Assembly (NCBI RefSeq): GCF_050433445.1
Contig: NZ_JBNPXF010000011.1
Location: 1 to 64,000 of the forward strand
Source: Kroppenstedtia sanguinis
GTDB lineage: Bacteria; Bacillota; Bacilli; Thermoactinomycetales; DSM-45169
Direction of reading: 5' to 3'
DNA length: 64,000 nt
A model generated the notes under the pieces. That model did no database searches, had not been told where the DNA came from, and saw only the letters and a program-made list of their open reading frames with translations. Of the stretch, positions 15,128 to 24,044 are shown one piece after another; position 1 is the stretch's first letter, and each line of letters opens with the position of its first letter. The position numbers were made by a program, and so were the translations under genes.

Positions 15128-15334
15128 ATGAATAAAGGCAATATGGTGGACAAGTTGATTTCCCTGCGAGGGCATCGAAGTCGGATGGAGGTGGCTGATG
15201 AGATCGGAATTAGTGTGAGCGCATTACAGATGTATGAAAATGGGCAACGGGTTCCCCGGGATGACATCAAGGTGAAACTGGCCCGCTACTATGGGGTTTC
15301 CGTTGAATATCTCTTCTATAATGGAGATGATTGA
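15128..15334 (+). CDS. Small XRE-family regulator
   Basis: 68 aa, almost entirely a Cro/CI helix-turn-helix (EVADEIGISVSALQMYENGQ). The ATG at 15128 is chosen because AGGTGG lies 5 nt upstream; an in-frame GTG at 15119 has no SD. The stop lies 1 nt before the probable start of the next regulator. With no effector domain it may act as a Cro-like switch partner of the divergent XRE gene. Confidence 0.82.
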   Translation: MNKGNMVDKLISLRGHRSRMEVADEIGISVSALQMYENGQRVPRDDIKVKLARYYGVSVEYLFYNGDD

Positions 15335-15335
15335 T

Positions 15336-16721
15336 ATGGAGAACAACCTTGGAAAACAGCGGGAGGAGCCCTGGTTTCAGGGATTGAGTCCTGTCGAACT
15401 GGGAAGGTGGATTCGGCAACAACGTAAAGAACGGGGGCTCCGCCTGGAAGATTTGGCGGGAGCGGGTCTTTCTGTCGCCACGATCAGCAATATTGAAAGG
15501 GGAGTTCCCCGGGTTCGTCCGAAGAAATTTGTTCTTCTTCTGAACAAGTTGCAGCTGGGAGAAAAGGATTGGAAGGGGAGATTATCTTCCGTTGAGAGTG
15601 GATGGGAGGAGCCCCTCTTGATAGCTGAAATTTTTCTGCGTTCGGGTCATCCGGTGGAAGCACTCCGGGAGTTGGAGCGAACCCGAGGAACGGGAGGGCT
15701 GAAAAGTTCCAAATATCATCTGTTAAAGGGAGCATGTTTCTTCAGCGTAGGGAACTTAAACCGGGCGGAGCGTTGTTTTCAGTTGGCGATCCGACTCTCC
15801 CAAAGAAAACCCTCTGAATCGGAGGAGTCTATCGAAGCAGCCTCCTACTGCGGATTGGGAGAGATTCAGGGAGAGAAGGGAGAGTGGAAACGTGCACTTC
15901 TCTTGACCCAAAGCGCTCTGAAAAAAGTGGATTCCGATACAGGAGAGAGTCGACTCCTGTTCAACCTGTGGCGGAATCGAGCACATTATCTTTTGCAAAT
16001 GGGACGGCAGTGGGAGGCCCTGTCCACTCTGCGGATCGTATGGACGTCAGTGGACAGAAGCTCCTTTTCAGAGGGCGCTCTTTCCCTCTTTGTGCTTCGG
16101 GCCCGGATCCATCTCGAATTGCATCAGTACGGTAAGGCCCTTCAGTTTGCCCAGGAGGGATTGAAGCGGGCAGTGGCTGAAAGTCAAGTGGGCAAAATGT
16201 ACGAACTGGCTGGGGTTCTGGCGGAAGCTTCTCTCATGAGTGGGGATTCCCAGAGGTCCGAAGGGTACCTTCGTTTGTTGGCGCGGATCGGGGATTCGGT
16301 TCCCGCGGCGGCACAGATCCAGGGGTGGACGTTACTCGGGCAGTACCACACCAGGAACCGGGAATGGCGGGAGGCTTCCACATCCTTTAAGAGGGCGCGA
16401 AATCTTGGACAGGAAGCGAACAGGCCTGATTTGCTGGCCCGGTTGTATTTGGCTTGGGGGGACAGCGAAAGGGAGCGAAAGAACTTTTCCGGAGCGACCC
16501 TCCATTATGAAGAAGGATTACGAATCCTCGGTATCGTCAGTGATCCGAATCTGGAACGGGTACTCCGGCTTCGATTGGCAGAATCCTGGGAAGGCAGGGA
16601 TGAGAAGGAATTCTTATGTTGCTTGCGGAAGATTTATGAATTTGAGTGTGGACGGAGGGGGGTGAAGTCTGATCCCTGTGATCAGGTTCCGCTTCCGGAG
16701 GAGGGGATCCTTGCCCGTTGA
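15336..16721 (+). CDS. XRE-TPR regulator (PlcR/Rgg-like architecture)
   Basis: 461 aa from the ATG at 15336 (GGAG 10 nt upstream; the frame extends to 15291). A helix-turn-helix occupies about residues 20-75 (LEDLAGAGLSVATISNIERG). The rest consists of tetratricopeptide-type helical repeats, recognisable as alternating A..L..G..Y/F patterns. This is the layout of peptide-sensing regulators (RRNPP group) and of other TPR regulators. It follows the small XRE gene directly. No small exported signal-peptide gene is evident beside it. A peptide ligand is inference only. Confidence 0.8.
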   Translation: MENNLGKQREEPWFQGLSPVELGRWIRQQRKERGLRLEDLAGAGLSVATISNIERGVPRVRPKKFVLLLNKLQLGEKDWKGRLSSVESGWEEPLLIAEIFLRSGHPVEALRELERTRGTGGLKSSKYHLLKGACFFSVGNLNRAERCFQLAIRLSQRKPSESEESIEAASYCGLGEIQGEKGEWKRALLLTQSALKKVDSDTGESRLLFNLWRNRAHYLLQMGRQWEALSTLRIVWTSVDRSSFSEGALSLFVLRARIHLELHQYGKALQFAQEGLKRAVAESQVGKMYELAGVLAEASLMSGDSQRSEGYLRLLARIGDSVPAAAQIQGWTLLGQYHTRNREWREASTSFKRARNLGQEANRPDLLARLYLAWGDSERERKNFSGATLHYEEGLRILGIVSDPNLERVLRLRLAESWEGRDEKEFLCCLRKIYEFECGRRGVKSDPCDQVPLPEEGILAR

Positions 16722-16893
16722 TGAGTCGAAGCTGTCTGCTGTACCGGATTGAATACAGCAATCTGGCCCTGGTGGAGACCAAGGAAGTGATGCGCTGAAT
16801 CGCGCAATACTTGGATAATCAGGCGGATCTCGATGTGCCCGTCGGGATTCATATGATGGGATGTCCCCATTCGCGGATATCGGTTTGCAAGGG
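16721..16893 (+). pseudogene. Remnant of a ferredoxin-type nitrite/sulfite reductase
   Basis: Reading from 16721 gives YRIEYSNLALVETKEVMR, a TGA at 16796-16798, then IAQYLDNQADLDVPVG and IHMMGCPHS in the same frame. NLA(L/I)VETK followed about 25 residues later by P(V)RIHxxGCPxxC is the siroheme/4Fe-4S region of assimilatory nitrite and sulfite reductases. The frame has an internal stop, the second cluster Cys is lost (GCPHSR), and nothing of the rest of the protein remains. Its 5' end overlaps the end of the XRE-TPR gene. Confidence 0.6.
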
Positions 16894-16906
16894 ATCAAGA
16901 GGAGGA

Positions 16907-16936
16907 GACGAAACCGAGGTGTTTCGTCTTTTTTTT
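16907..16936 (+). terminator. Terminator after the XRE-TPR unit
   Basis: GACGAAAC, CGAGGT, GTTTCGTC, then eight T. Confidence 0.9.
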
Positions 16937-17051
16937 GTGCCATGATCGCGTCGGGATTTCGGTCAACCCAATCCCCGCCGACCTGGGGTTTATCCGACAC
17001 CTTCGTTTGAGGTCATCGACTCGTGTGCTTTCTCCCACAGAGAGCTTCTGC

Positions 17052-17057
17052 TATAAT
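17052..17057 (+). promoter_or_regulatory. Probable -10 box of the malic enzyme operon
   Basis: A perfect TATAAT preceded by CTGC. No good -35 is found at the right distance. Confidence 0.45.
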
Positions 17058-17106
17058 GGGGGATATTCCATGGGTGGTCTGACCACTGCCACCAGAATCG
17101 AAGGGG

Positions 17107-18360
17107 TTGAAGTCTTTGTCTTCTTTGCGAGAAGAAGCTCTAAAGTTGCACCTGGAACAACAAGGGAAATTGACGGTCCATTCTAAAGTGCCTGTCAGCA
17201 ATTCCAACGATCTCAGTCTTGCCTATTCACCGGGTGTGGCCGAGCCCTGCAAGGAGATCCATACGGATCCGGGCAAAGTGTTTGATTATACGATGAAGGG
17301 GAATCTGGTGGCTGTAGTATCAGATGGTACGGCGGTGCTGGGACTGGGGAATATCGGGCCTCACGCGGCGATGCCTGTGATGGAAGGAAAAGCGGTTCTG
17401 TTCAAGGCATTTGCCGGAGTAGATGCTTTTCCCCTCTGTGTCGATACCCAAGAGATCGATAAAATCGTGGAAACGGTAAAATTGCTCGCTCCCACATTTG
17501 GAGGGGTGAATCTGGAGGATATTGCCGCTCCCAAATGTTTTGTCATCGAAGAGCGATTGAAAAAAGAAGTAGATATTCCTGTCTTTCACGACGATCAACA
17601 CGGAACGGCGATCGTGACCCTCGCGGGCCTGATCAATGCGTTGAAAATTGTGGACAAGAAAATGGAAGAGATCCGAGTGGTGGCCAACGGAGCAGGCGCC
17701 GCTGGCATGGCGATTGTCAAGCTGTTGCTCTCTCTCGGGGTGAAAGATATCATCATGTGTGATAGCAAGGGTACCCTCTATGAGGGAAGAAGCGAAGGCA
17801 TGAACAGCGTGAAGGAGAAAATCGCGCAAGAGACCAACCCCAGGGGGATTCGTGGCTCTCTGTCTGATGCGATGAATGGAGCCGATGTCTTTATCGGGGT
17901 GTCGGTGGCGGGAGCGGTCACTCCAGAAATGGTGCGATCCATGAACCGGGATTCGATTATCTTCGCTATGGCCAATCCTGTTCCCGAGATTATGCCCGAG
18001 GAGGCCTATGCGGCAGGAGCCAAAGTGGTGGGTACGGGGCGTTCCGATTTTCCCAATCAGGTAAATAACGTTCTGGCATTCCCTGGGATTTTCCGGGGGG
18101 CCTTGGATGTTCGCGCCCGCAACATCAATGAGGAGATGAAGGTGGCAGCGGCCCGGGCGATCGCTGATCGGATCGATGAGGATCAACTCGCCTTTGACCA
18201 TGTGATTCCCTTTGCTTTTCAACCGGACGTGGCTCCCAATGTGGCAGCAGAGGTGGCACGAGTGGCGATGGAAACAGGCGTGGCCCGTCTGCAAAGGGAT
18301 CCAAAGGAGATTTATGAACGGACGATGCAATTGATTCATAATTCCTCCAACACCGATTGA
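17107..18360 (+). CDS. ytsJ: NAD(P)-dependent malic enzyme
   Basis: Oxidatively decarboxylates malate to pyruvate. About 417 aa, closely matching Bacillus YtsJ: SLAYSPGVAEPCKEI near residue 35, TDGTAVLGLGN-type cofactor region (here SDGTAVLGLGNIGP), the metal and malate site FHDDQHGTAIV near residue 165, and the NAD(P) loop ANGAGAAGMAI near residue 198. TTG at 17107 directly abuts AAGGGG; the in-frame TTG at 17116 has better spacing and matches the family N-terminus (SLREEAL). It heads the conserved block leading to accDA, pfkA and pyk. In B. subtilis dnaE precedes this block; here regulators do. Confidence 0.93.
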   Translation: MKSLSSLREEALKLHLEQQGKLTVHSKVPVSNSNDLSLAYSPGVAEPCKEIHTDPGKVFDYTMKGNLVAVVSDGTAVLGLGNIGPHAAMPVMEGKAVLFKAFAGVDAFPLCVDTQEIDKIVETVKLLAPTFGGVNLEDIAAPKCFVIEERLKKEVDIPVFHDDQHGTAIVTLAGLINALKIVDKKMEEIRVVANGAGAAGMAIVKLLLSLGVKDIIMCDSKGTLYEGRSEGMNSVKEKIAQETNPRGIRGSLSDAMNGADVFIGVSVAGAVTPEMVRSMNRDSIIFAMANPVPEIMPEEAYAAGAKVVGTGRSDFPNQVNNVLAFPGIFRGALDVRARNINEEMKVAAARAIADRIDEDQLAFDHVIPFAFQPDVAPNVAAEVARVAMETGVARLQRDPKEIYERTMQLIHNSSNTD

Positions 18361-18405
18361 TTCTGGGAAAAGGATGTCTGTCAAGCGAGGTGTGATCAAA
18401 AGACC

Positions 18406-19107
18406 GTGGTAATAGAAGCTGGTTCGTCCAAATTTCAATCCATTTTGCTCCGCATCCACGAAGTGATCGATGAGAGCAACTTGAAACCCGGGGATCGAAT
18501 CCCTTCGGAGCGGGAGCTTGTCTCCCGTCTTCAGGTGGGACGGTCTACGGTGAGGGAAGCCCTACGGGCCTTGGAGTTTTTGGGGATTATCACTACACGG
18601 CGTGGACTGGGTACATTTTTACAACCTTATCGGTCACATCGTCTGGTGGATCTGCTCGCTTATTACATCCTCCGGGATGGGACCACTCAGAACAATTTGT
18701 TGGAGATGAGAATCCTTTTGGAGACAGGGGCCGTCCGGCTGGCGGCTCTCCGAGCCCGTGAAGAGGACCTATCGGCTCTGGAAGGGATCTGGTCTGACAT
18801 GGAGAAAAAAGTAATGGCAGGGGAAGTGCCGGTGGAAGAGGATTATGAATTTCACCGGCTTATGATGCAGTCCTCCTGTAACCATCTTTTACTTCGGGTT
18901 TGGTATCCGTTGATTCAATATGGGCAGACCGTAGGGGAAAACTCTCTCCATCACAGGGGTGGCCTGCAACAAGCCCTCCAAGAACACCGGGATATTTTGG
19001 ACGCGATCCGGGAAGGGAACCCTCGCAAAGCGGAACGGAGCCTAGAAATGCATCTGTCCGTGGCGGGTTTTTTTCGTGTGGAGGGTCAGAGTTATCAGGA
19101 TCTGTAG
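18406..19107 (+). CDS. GntR/FadR-family transcriptional regulator
   Basis: 233 aa. An N-terminal winged helix (about residues 10-75, SERELVSRLQVGRSTVREAL) is followed by a FadR-type all-helical FCD domain with conserved Asp/His positions (EDYEFHRLMM, LQEHRDILDAI) that often bind a metal and a carboxylate effector. The start is GTG at 18406 with a loosely placed GAGGTG. It lies between malic enzyme and accD. Control of acetyl-CoA carboxylase or malate/pyruvate genes is plausible from position but not shown. Confidence 0.85.
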   Translation: MVIEAGSSKFQSILLRIHEVIDESNLKPGDRIPSERELVSRLQVGRSTVREALRALEFLGIITTRRGLGTFLQPYRSHRLVDLLAYYILRDGTTQNNLLEMRILLETGAVRLAALRAREEDLSALEGIWSDMEKKVMAGEVPVEEDYEFHRLMMQSSCNHLLLRVWYPLIQYGQTVGENSLHHRGGLQQALQEHRDILDAIREGNPRKAERSLEMHLSVAGFFRVEGQSYQDL

Positions 19108-19132
19108 TCGTCGTCCCATAGCGGGCGTCTCA

Positions 19133-19162
19133 TTGCTATCATGTTTTGTTCTGTGCTATGAT
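19133..19162 (+). promoter_or_regulatory. Probable sigma-A promoter of accDA
   Basis: TTGCTA (19133-19138), 18 nt, TATGAT (19157-19162). It lies about 100 nt before accD. Confidence 0.5.
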
Positions 19163-19259
19163 GACTCCGGTACACGAGGATGAATTTTTGCGCCGCCGGG
19201 GAGCCCCGGTCCCCGGGAGGGGAAAGGTTCGGATTTAGACACGGATGAGGTGTTTGAGC

Positions 19260-20126
19260 GTGTTCAAAGATCTGTTTCGCAAACAGAAACGATATGCAAC
19301 CATCCCTTCGGAGCAGGCGAAGAAGGAGATTCCGGAGGGAATCATGCAGAAATGTCCCAACTGCGGACATATCATGATTGCCAAAGAACTGGAAAAGAAT
19401 TTGAAGGTCTGCGGAAACTGTGACCATCACTACTCACTGTCCGTTCCCGAGAGGATTCGGATGATCGTGGATGAAGGCCATTTTTTTGAATATGATACGG
19501 ATCTGATTTCCGAGGATCCCCTCTCCTTTCCAAATTATGCCGAAAAGTTAGAGGCAGATCGGAAAAAGACTGAGCTGAACGAGGCTGTGGTGACTGGAGA
19601 AGGGACGATCGGCGGGTATCCCTCTGTTGTCGGTGTGATGGATTCTCGCTTTCGCATGGGGAGCATGGGTTCTGTCGTGGGAGAGAAAATCGCCCGTGCC
19701 GCCGATCAGGCTGCCACGAAAGGGTATCCTTTCATCCTGTTCTCCGCATCCGGTGGCGCCCGCATGCAGGAAGGGGTCCTCTCGCTGATGCAGATGGCCA
19801 AAACGAGTGTCGCATTGGAACGGATGCACAGAGAGCGGGTCTTATTCGTCTCGGTCCTGACCCATCCCACCACTGGAGGGGTTTCTGCCAGCTTTTCTTC
19901 TTTGGGGGATATCAATCTGGCAGAACCCCGTGCTCTGATCGGATTTGCCGGACGGCGGGTGATCGAGCAGACCGTTCGTCAAAAATTGCCCGAAGACTTC
20001 CAGACCTCCGAGTTTCTTTTGAAACATGGGCAACTGGATGAGGTGGTTCACCGGTGGGAGTTGCGGGAGACGCTCATCCGGATTTTGGATTTCCACAGCG
20101 GGAGGGATCAAGATGGGAATCACTAA
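19260..20126 (+). CDS. accD: Acetyl-CoA carboxylase carboxyltransferase subunit beta
   Basis: With AccA, transfers the carboxyl group from carboxybiotin to acetyl-CoA, giving malonyl-CoA for fatty acid synthesis. 288 aa from the GTG at 19260, chosen because GAGGTG is 7 nt upstream and because it matches the Bacillus N-terminus; the frame also reaches an ATG at 19245. The zinc ribbon is CPNC and CGNC near residues 28-50. The crotonase-fold core shows FRMGSMGSVVGEK, FSASGGARMQEG and THPTTGGVSASF. It overlaps accA by 14 nt. Confidence 0.95.
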   Translation: MFKDLFRKQKRYATIPSEQAKKEIPEGIMQKCPNCGHIMIAKELEKNLKVCGNCDHHYSLSVPERIRMIVDEGHFFEYDTDLISEDPLSFPNYAEKLEADRKKTELNEAVVTGEGTIGGYPSVVGVMDSRFRMGSMGSVVGEKIARAADQAATKGYPFILFSASGGARMQEGVLSLMQMAKTSVALERMHRERVLFVSVLTHPTTGGVSASFSSLGDINLAEPRALIGFAGRRVIEQTVRQKLPEDFQTSEFLLKHGQLDEVVHRWELRETLIRILDFHSGRDQDGNH

Positions 20127-21081
20127 CGGACCACTCCCTTTTGAGAAGCCATTGGTGGAACTGAGAGAGAAAATTGAGGAGTTGCAGAAGTTTACGCAAG
20201 AGAAATCGATCGATCTCTCCAAAGAAATCTCGACATTGGAAGAGAAGGCCCGTCGGTTGGAAGAGGAAATCTATGGGAATTTGACGACCTGGCAGAAGGT
20301 GCAGATTGCTCGCCATCCTTCCCGCCCGACAACCACCGATTATATCCGTTTCATCTTCACCGATTTTATGGAGCTTCACGGAGACCGGCTCTATGGGGAC
20401 GATCCTGCGATCATCGGGGGGATCGCCAAGCTGGATGGGCGACCGGTGACGGTGATCGGTCATGAGCGGGGCAAAGATACCAAAGATAAAATCGCCCGCA
20501 ATTTTGGACTTCCTCATCCAGAAGGTTATCGCAAGGCCCTTCGTCTGATGCAACAGGCGGATAAATTTGGACGTCCCATTATCACTTTTGTCGATACTCA
20601 AGGGGCCCACCCTGGGGTGGAGGCAGAAGAGCGAGGACAAAGTGAAGCGATTGCAAGAAATCTCAGGGAGATGGCGGGTTTCCGTGTTCCTATCCTCTGT
20701 GTAGTCACCGGAGAGGGCGGCAGTGGTGGAGCCTTGGCGATCAGCGTGGGCAACCGTCTGCTGATGCTGGAGCATGCCTATTATTCGGTGATCTCACCTG
20801 AAGGGGCGGCGGCGATCCTGTGGAGGGATGCGGCCAAGGCACAGGAAGCGGCAGCTGCCCTCAAAATCACTGCTCAAGATTTGGAGAAACTGGGTGTGGT
20901 TGAAAGGGTGATCCCGGAACCCAAGGGAGGCGCCCATAAAGATCCTGCCAACCAAGCCAGACAAATTAAAGAAGCGTTGCTGGAATCTTTGTATCCCTTG
21001 CTCGAAATGGATGAGGATCAGCTGGTTTTGGATCGGCACCGGAAATTTGAGAAAATTGGTGTATACCGTACCGTGGATTAA
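20113..21081 (+). CDS. accA: Acetyl-CoA carboxylase carboxyltransferase subunit alpha
   Basis: Partner of AccD in the heterotetrameric carboxyltransferase. 322 aa from the ATG at 20113, with GGAGGG 6 nt upstream inside the end of accD. An N-terminal coiled segment (about residues 10-50) is followed by the crotonase-fold core with GHERGKDTKDKIARNFG, DTQGAHPGVEAEERG and GEGGSGGALAI. Translational coupling with accD suits the 1:1 subunit ratio. Confidence 0.96.
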   Translation: MGITNGPLPFEKPLVELREKIEELQKFTQEKSIDLSKEISTLEEKARRLEEEIYGNLTTWQKVQIARHPSRPTTTDYIRFIFTDFMELHGDRLYGDDPAIIGGIAKLDGRPVTVIGHERGKDTKDKIARNFGLPHPEGYRKALRLMQQADKFGRPIITFVDTQGAHPGVEAEERGQSEAIARNLREMAGFRVPILCVVTGEGGSGGALAISVGNRLLMLEHAYYSVISPEGAAAILWRDAAKAQEAAAALKITAQDLEKLGVVERVIPEPKGGAHKDPANQARQIKEALLESLYPLLEMDEDQLVLDRHRKFEKIGVYRTVD

Positions 21082-21170
21082 TGCGCTTGCCACGGTTTCT
21101 CTTTTGTCTCGCTGGGACTCATGTTGTCCCGGAGGGGTGGGAGAAGAATTGAAAAACGAGGTGAACAGGG

Positions 21171-22130
21171 ATGAAACGCATCGCGGTTCTTACCAGTGGG
21201 GGAGACTCCCCAGGAATGAATGCAGCCATTCGTGCCGTCGTACGTAAAGGTCATCACCACGGCTTGGAAGTGGTGGGAGTCCAACGTGGTTACGCCGGCT
21301 TGATTCAAGGAGATTTTAAATCGATGAATCTGGGCTCCGTTGGGGATATTATTCACCGAGGAGGCACGATTCTGCACACGGCCCGGAGTGAAGAGTTCAA
21401 AACTCCGGAGGGACAGGCCCAAGCTCTGGAGAACCTGAGCAAACAAGGGGTGGAAGGCCTAGTGGTGATCGGCGGGGATGGAAGCTTCCGGGGAGCTCAG
21501 CAATTGGCTGCCAAAGGGTTGACGACGGTGGGAGTTCCGGGAACTATCGACAACGACATTCCAGGGACCGATTTTACCATTGGCTTTGATACAGCCATTA
21601 ATACAGTGATCCAGTGTATTGACCGCATCCGGGATACCGCCACTTCCCATGAACGGACCTATGTGGTGGAAGTGATGGGACGCAATGCTGGGGATATCGC
21701 TGTGTGGGCGGGATTAGCCGACGGGGCGGAATCGATTCTGATCCCGGAGGCCGAGTTCAATCTGGATGAGATTGTGGAGCGGTTGGAGCGGGGAAACCGA
21801 CGGGGCAAGCGACACAGCATCATTATCGTCGCTGAAGGAGTGGGCAGTGGGGTGGACATCGGGCACCAAATCAAGGAGAAGACCGGACGTGAAACCCGTG
21901 TCACCGTGCTGGGCCATATTCAACGAGGGGGTTCTCCGACCGCCTCGGACCGTGTCTTGGCGAGCCGGATGGGTGCCAAAGCGGTGGATCTTTTGCTGGA
22001 AGGCACGAGCCATCATATGGTGGCGATGCAGAATAATCGGGTGGTGGGACTCGATTTTCAAGAGGTTTTTGCCATGAAGCACAAACCAGATGTGTCTATT
22101 TACGAGTTAGCGGGGATTTTGGCTATATAG
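21171..22130 (+). CDS. pfkA: ATP-dependent 6-phosphofructokinase
   Basis: Phosphorylates fructose 6-phosphate to the 1,6-bisphosphate, the committed step of glycolysis. 319 aa, the bacterial length, with the ATP loop TSGGDSPGMNAAIR, GGDGSFRGAQ near residue 103, the catalytic PGTIDNDIPGTD near residue 124, and the effector-site MGRNAGDIA. SD GAGGTG precedes the ATG. It is followed 15 nt later by pyk, the usual Bacillus pair. Confidence 0.97.
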   Translation: MKRIAVLTSGGDSPGMNAAIRAVVRKGHHHGLEVVGVQRGYAGLIQGDFKSMNLGSVGDIIHRGGTILHTARSEEFKTPEGQAQALENLSKQGVEGLVVIGGDGSFRGAQQLAAKGLTTVGVPGTIDNDIPGTDFTIGFDTAINTVIQCIDRIRDTATSHERTYVVEVMGRNAGDIAVWAGLADGAESILIPEAEFNLDEIVERLERGNRRGKRHSIIIVAEGVGSGVDIGHQIKEKTGRETRVTVLGHIQRGGSPTASDRVLASRMGAKAVDLLLEGTSHHMVAMQNNRVVGLDFQEVFAMKHKPDVSIYELAGILAI

Positions 22131-22145
22131 AAAGGGAGGCTTTGG

Positions 22146-23897
22146 ATGCGCAGGACGAAGATCGTATGTACTATCGGACCGGCCAGTGAACAACCGGAGA
22201 CACTTCGAAAATTGGTTCAAGCCGGAATGAATGTGGCCCGGCTCAATTTTTCCCACGGAAATCATGAGGAACACCTCCGTCGGATTGAACGGATTCGCCA
22301 AGTGGAGAAGGAGCTGGGTCAAACTGTTGCCATTCTCCTCGATACCAAGGGACCGGAGATTCGCACCGGTGTCCTCAGAGAGGAACAGGTGGAACTGAAG
22401 ACCGGGGAGCAGATCATCCTGACCACGGAGGAGGTAGAGGGGGATGCTTCCCGGGTGTCGATCTCCTATAAGAGGATGACAGAGGATGTTCAACCCGGCT
22501 CCATCATATTGGTAGATGATGGCTTGATCAGCCTTCAGGTGGAGAAGGTGGAAGGAACCGAAATCACCTGCCGTATTGAGAACGGAGGTCCACTCAAGGA
22601 TCGAAAAGGAGTCAACCTGCCCGGGGTTTCCCTTCAATTGCCGGGAATCACCGAGAAAGATGCGGAGGATATTCGGTTCGGGGTCCAACACGGGGTAGAT
22701 TTCATTGCGGCTTCCTTTGTTCGAAAACCCAACGATGTGCTGGAGATCCGAGAAATCCTGGAGGAACACAATGCCGATATCCATATTATCTCTAAGATCG
22801 AAAATGAGGAAGGCGTCAACAATCTGGATGGGATCTTGAATGTCTCCGATGGAATCATGGTGGCCCGGGGGGATCTGGGAGTGGAGATTCCCGCAGAGGA
22901 AGTTCCAGTGCTACAAAAAGAGATGATCTGCAAATGCAATCACCAGGGAAAACCGGTGATCACTGCCACCCAAATGCTGGACTCCATGCAGCGTAACCCG
23001 CGCCCGACCCGAGCAGAAGCCAGCGATGTGGCTAACGCCATTTTTGACGGAACCGATGCGGTGATGCTCTCCGGGGAGACCGCCAGTGGGAAATATCCGG
23101 TAGAAGCGGTGGAGACCATGGCGATCATCTCTTCCCGGGCGGAGGAGTCTCTTCAATACGCGGATTTGTTCCAAGAGCGGATTCGGGCACTGGACATGAG
23201 CATACCCGATTCGATCAGCCAAGCTGTGGTACATACAGCTGACACTCTGAAAGCATCGGCGATTATCACATCCACTGAAAGTGGAAAAACCGCCCGCATG
23301 GTCTCTAAGTATCGTCCCCGGGCTCCGATCGTAGCTGTTACCCGGAATCAGCAGGTGATGCGACACCTGGCTTTGGTCTGGGGGATTGTCTCCGTCGAAG
23401 GGGAGAAGGTGGAAACCACAGATGAGATGTTGGGGACAGCGATTCAATCCACGATTCAGTCCGGCTATGTTCACCATGGGGAACTTGTAGTCATTACGGC
23501 GGGGGTTCCTGTGGCAAAATCAGGTACTACCAATCTGATGAAAGTCCATGTGGTCGGTGATATCCTGGCCAAAGGGCAAGGAATCGGAAAAAAGGTGCTC
23601 ACCGGTGAAGTGGTTTCCGGTGTGACTGCCCAAGAGTTGCGTTCCAAGATGAAGGACGATGCCATTTTAGTCACCCGGAACACAGATAAGGATATGATGG
23701 ACTCCTTTAAGCGGGCGGCGGCCGTCATTGTGGAACAGGGAGGCCTTACCTCTCATGCGGCGGTGGTGGGTCTCAGTCTGGGCATTCCGGTGGTGGTGGG
23801 AGTCTCAGGTGCTACCGGATTATTTGAAGACGGAATGGAAATCACGGTGGATGCAGAGCGAGGGCATATTTATTCGGGTCGGGCCAATGTCCTCTAA
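22146..23897 (+). CDS. pyk: Pyruvate kinase with C-terminal PEP-utiliser domain
   Basis: Converts phosphoenolpyruvate and ADP to pyruvate and ATP. 583 aa: the TIM-barrel domain opens with RTKIVCTIGPAS, carries LDTKGPEIRTG and the IISKIENEEG catalytic Lys-Glu segment, and MVARGDLGVEIP. A C-terminal domain follows, and the last 100 or so residues are the extra domain typical of Bacillus and Geobacillus enzymes (GLTSHAAVVG, GIPVVVGVSG), related to the phosphohistidine domain of PEP-utilising enzymes. The terminator at 23902 closes the operon. Confidence 0.97.
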   Translation: MRRTKIVCTIGPASEQPETLRKLVQAGMNVARLNFSHGNHEEHLRRIERIRQVEKELGQTVAILLDTKGPEIRTGVLREEQVELKTGEQIILTTEEVEGDASRVSISYKRMTEDVQPGSIILVDDGLISLQVEKVEGTEITCRIENGGPLKDRKGVNLPGVSLQLPGITEKDAEDIRFGVQHGVDFIAASFVRKPNDVLEIREILEEHNADIHIISKIENEEGVNNLDGILNVSDGIMVARGDLGVEIPAEEVPVLQKEMICKCNHQGKPVITATQMLDSMQRNPRPTRAEASDVANAIFDGTDAVMLSGETASGKYPVEAVETMAIISSRAEESLQYADLFQERIRALDMSIPDSISQAVVHTADTLKASAIITSTESGKTARMVSKYRPRAPIVAVTRNQQVMRHLALVWGIVSVEGEKVETTDEMLGTAIQSTIQSGYVHHGELVVITAGVPVAKSGTTNLMKVHVVGDILAKGQGIGKKVLTGEVVSGVTAQELRSKMKDDAILVTRNTDKDMMDSFKRAAAVIVEQGGLTSHAAVVGLSLGIPVVVGVSGATGLFEDGMEITVDAERGHIYSGRANVL

Positions 23898-23901
23898 CCG
23901 C

Positions 23902-23929
23902 AAAAAGCGCTGGATTTCCAGCGCTTTTT
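23902..23929. terminator. Terminator of pfkA-pyk
   Basis: AAAAAGCGCTGG, ATTT, CCAGCGCTTTTT. It is symmetrical, so it could also end the short minus-strand frame at 23970-24044. Confidence 0.9.
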
Positions 23930-23969
23930 GGCTCACAAACGGTATCCCTTTGAATGAAGGAGGACGGTT

Positions 23970-24044
23970 TCAACTTGTACGCAGACGGGGATAAATCCAC
24001 CAACGAAGCTTTTTGCGCCGCTTCTTGCGCCGTCGCAGTTTCAC
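23970..24044 (-). CDS. Possible 24-residue Arg/Lys-rich peptide
   Basis: A GTG-started frame on the minus strand, preceded by a GGGGGGATC purine run at SD distance. It encodes a very basic peptide, beginning MKLRRRKKRRKKLRWWIYPR, with 13 Arg/Lys among 24 residues. The symmetrical terminator at 23902-23929 would end its transcript. Upstream lies the palindrome TTCTATATAGAA (24103-24114). It resembles no family I recognise; a nucleic-acid- or membrane-binding peptide is conceivable. It may be a chance frame. Confidence 0.35.
   Translation of the reverse strand: MKLRRRKKRRKKLRWWIYPRLRTS

Noticed and set aside
17320..18459. Minus-strand frame of 379 codons inside malic enzyme
   Set aside because: Antisense shadow; the sense strand matches malic enzyme along its full length.
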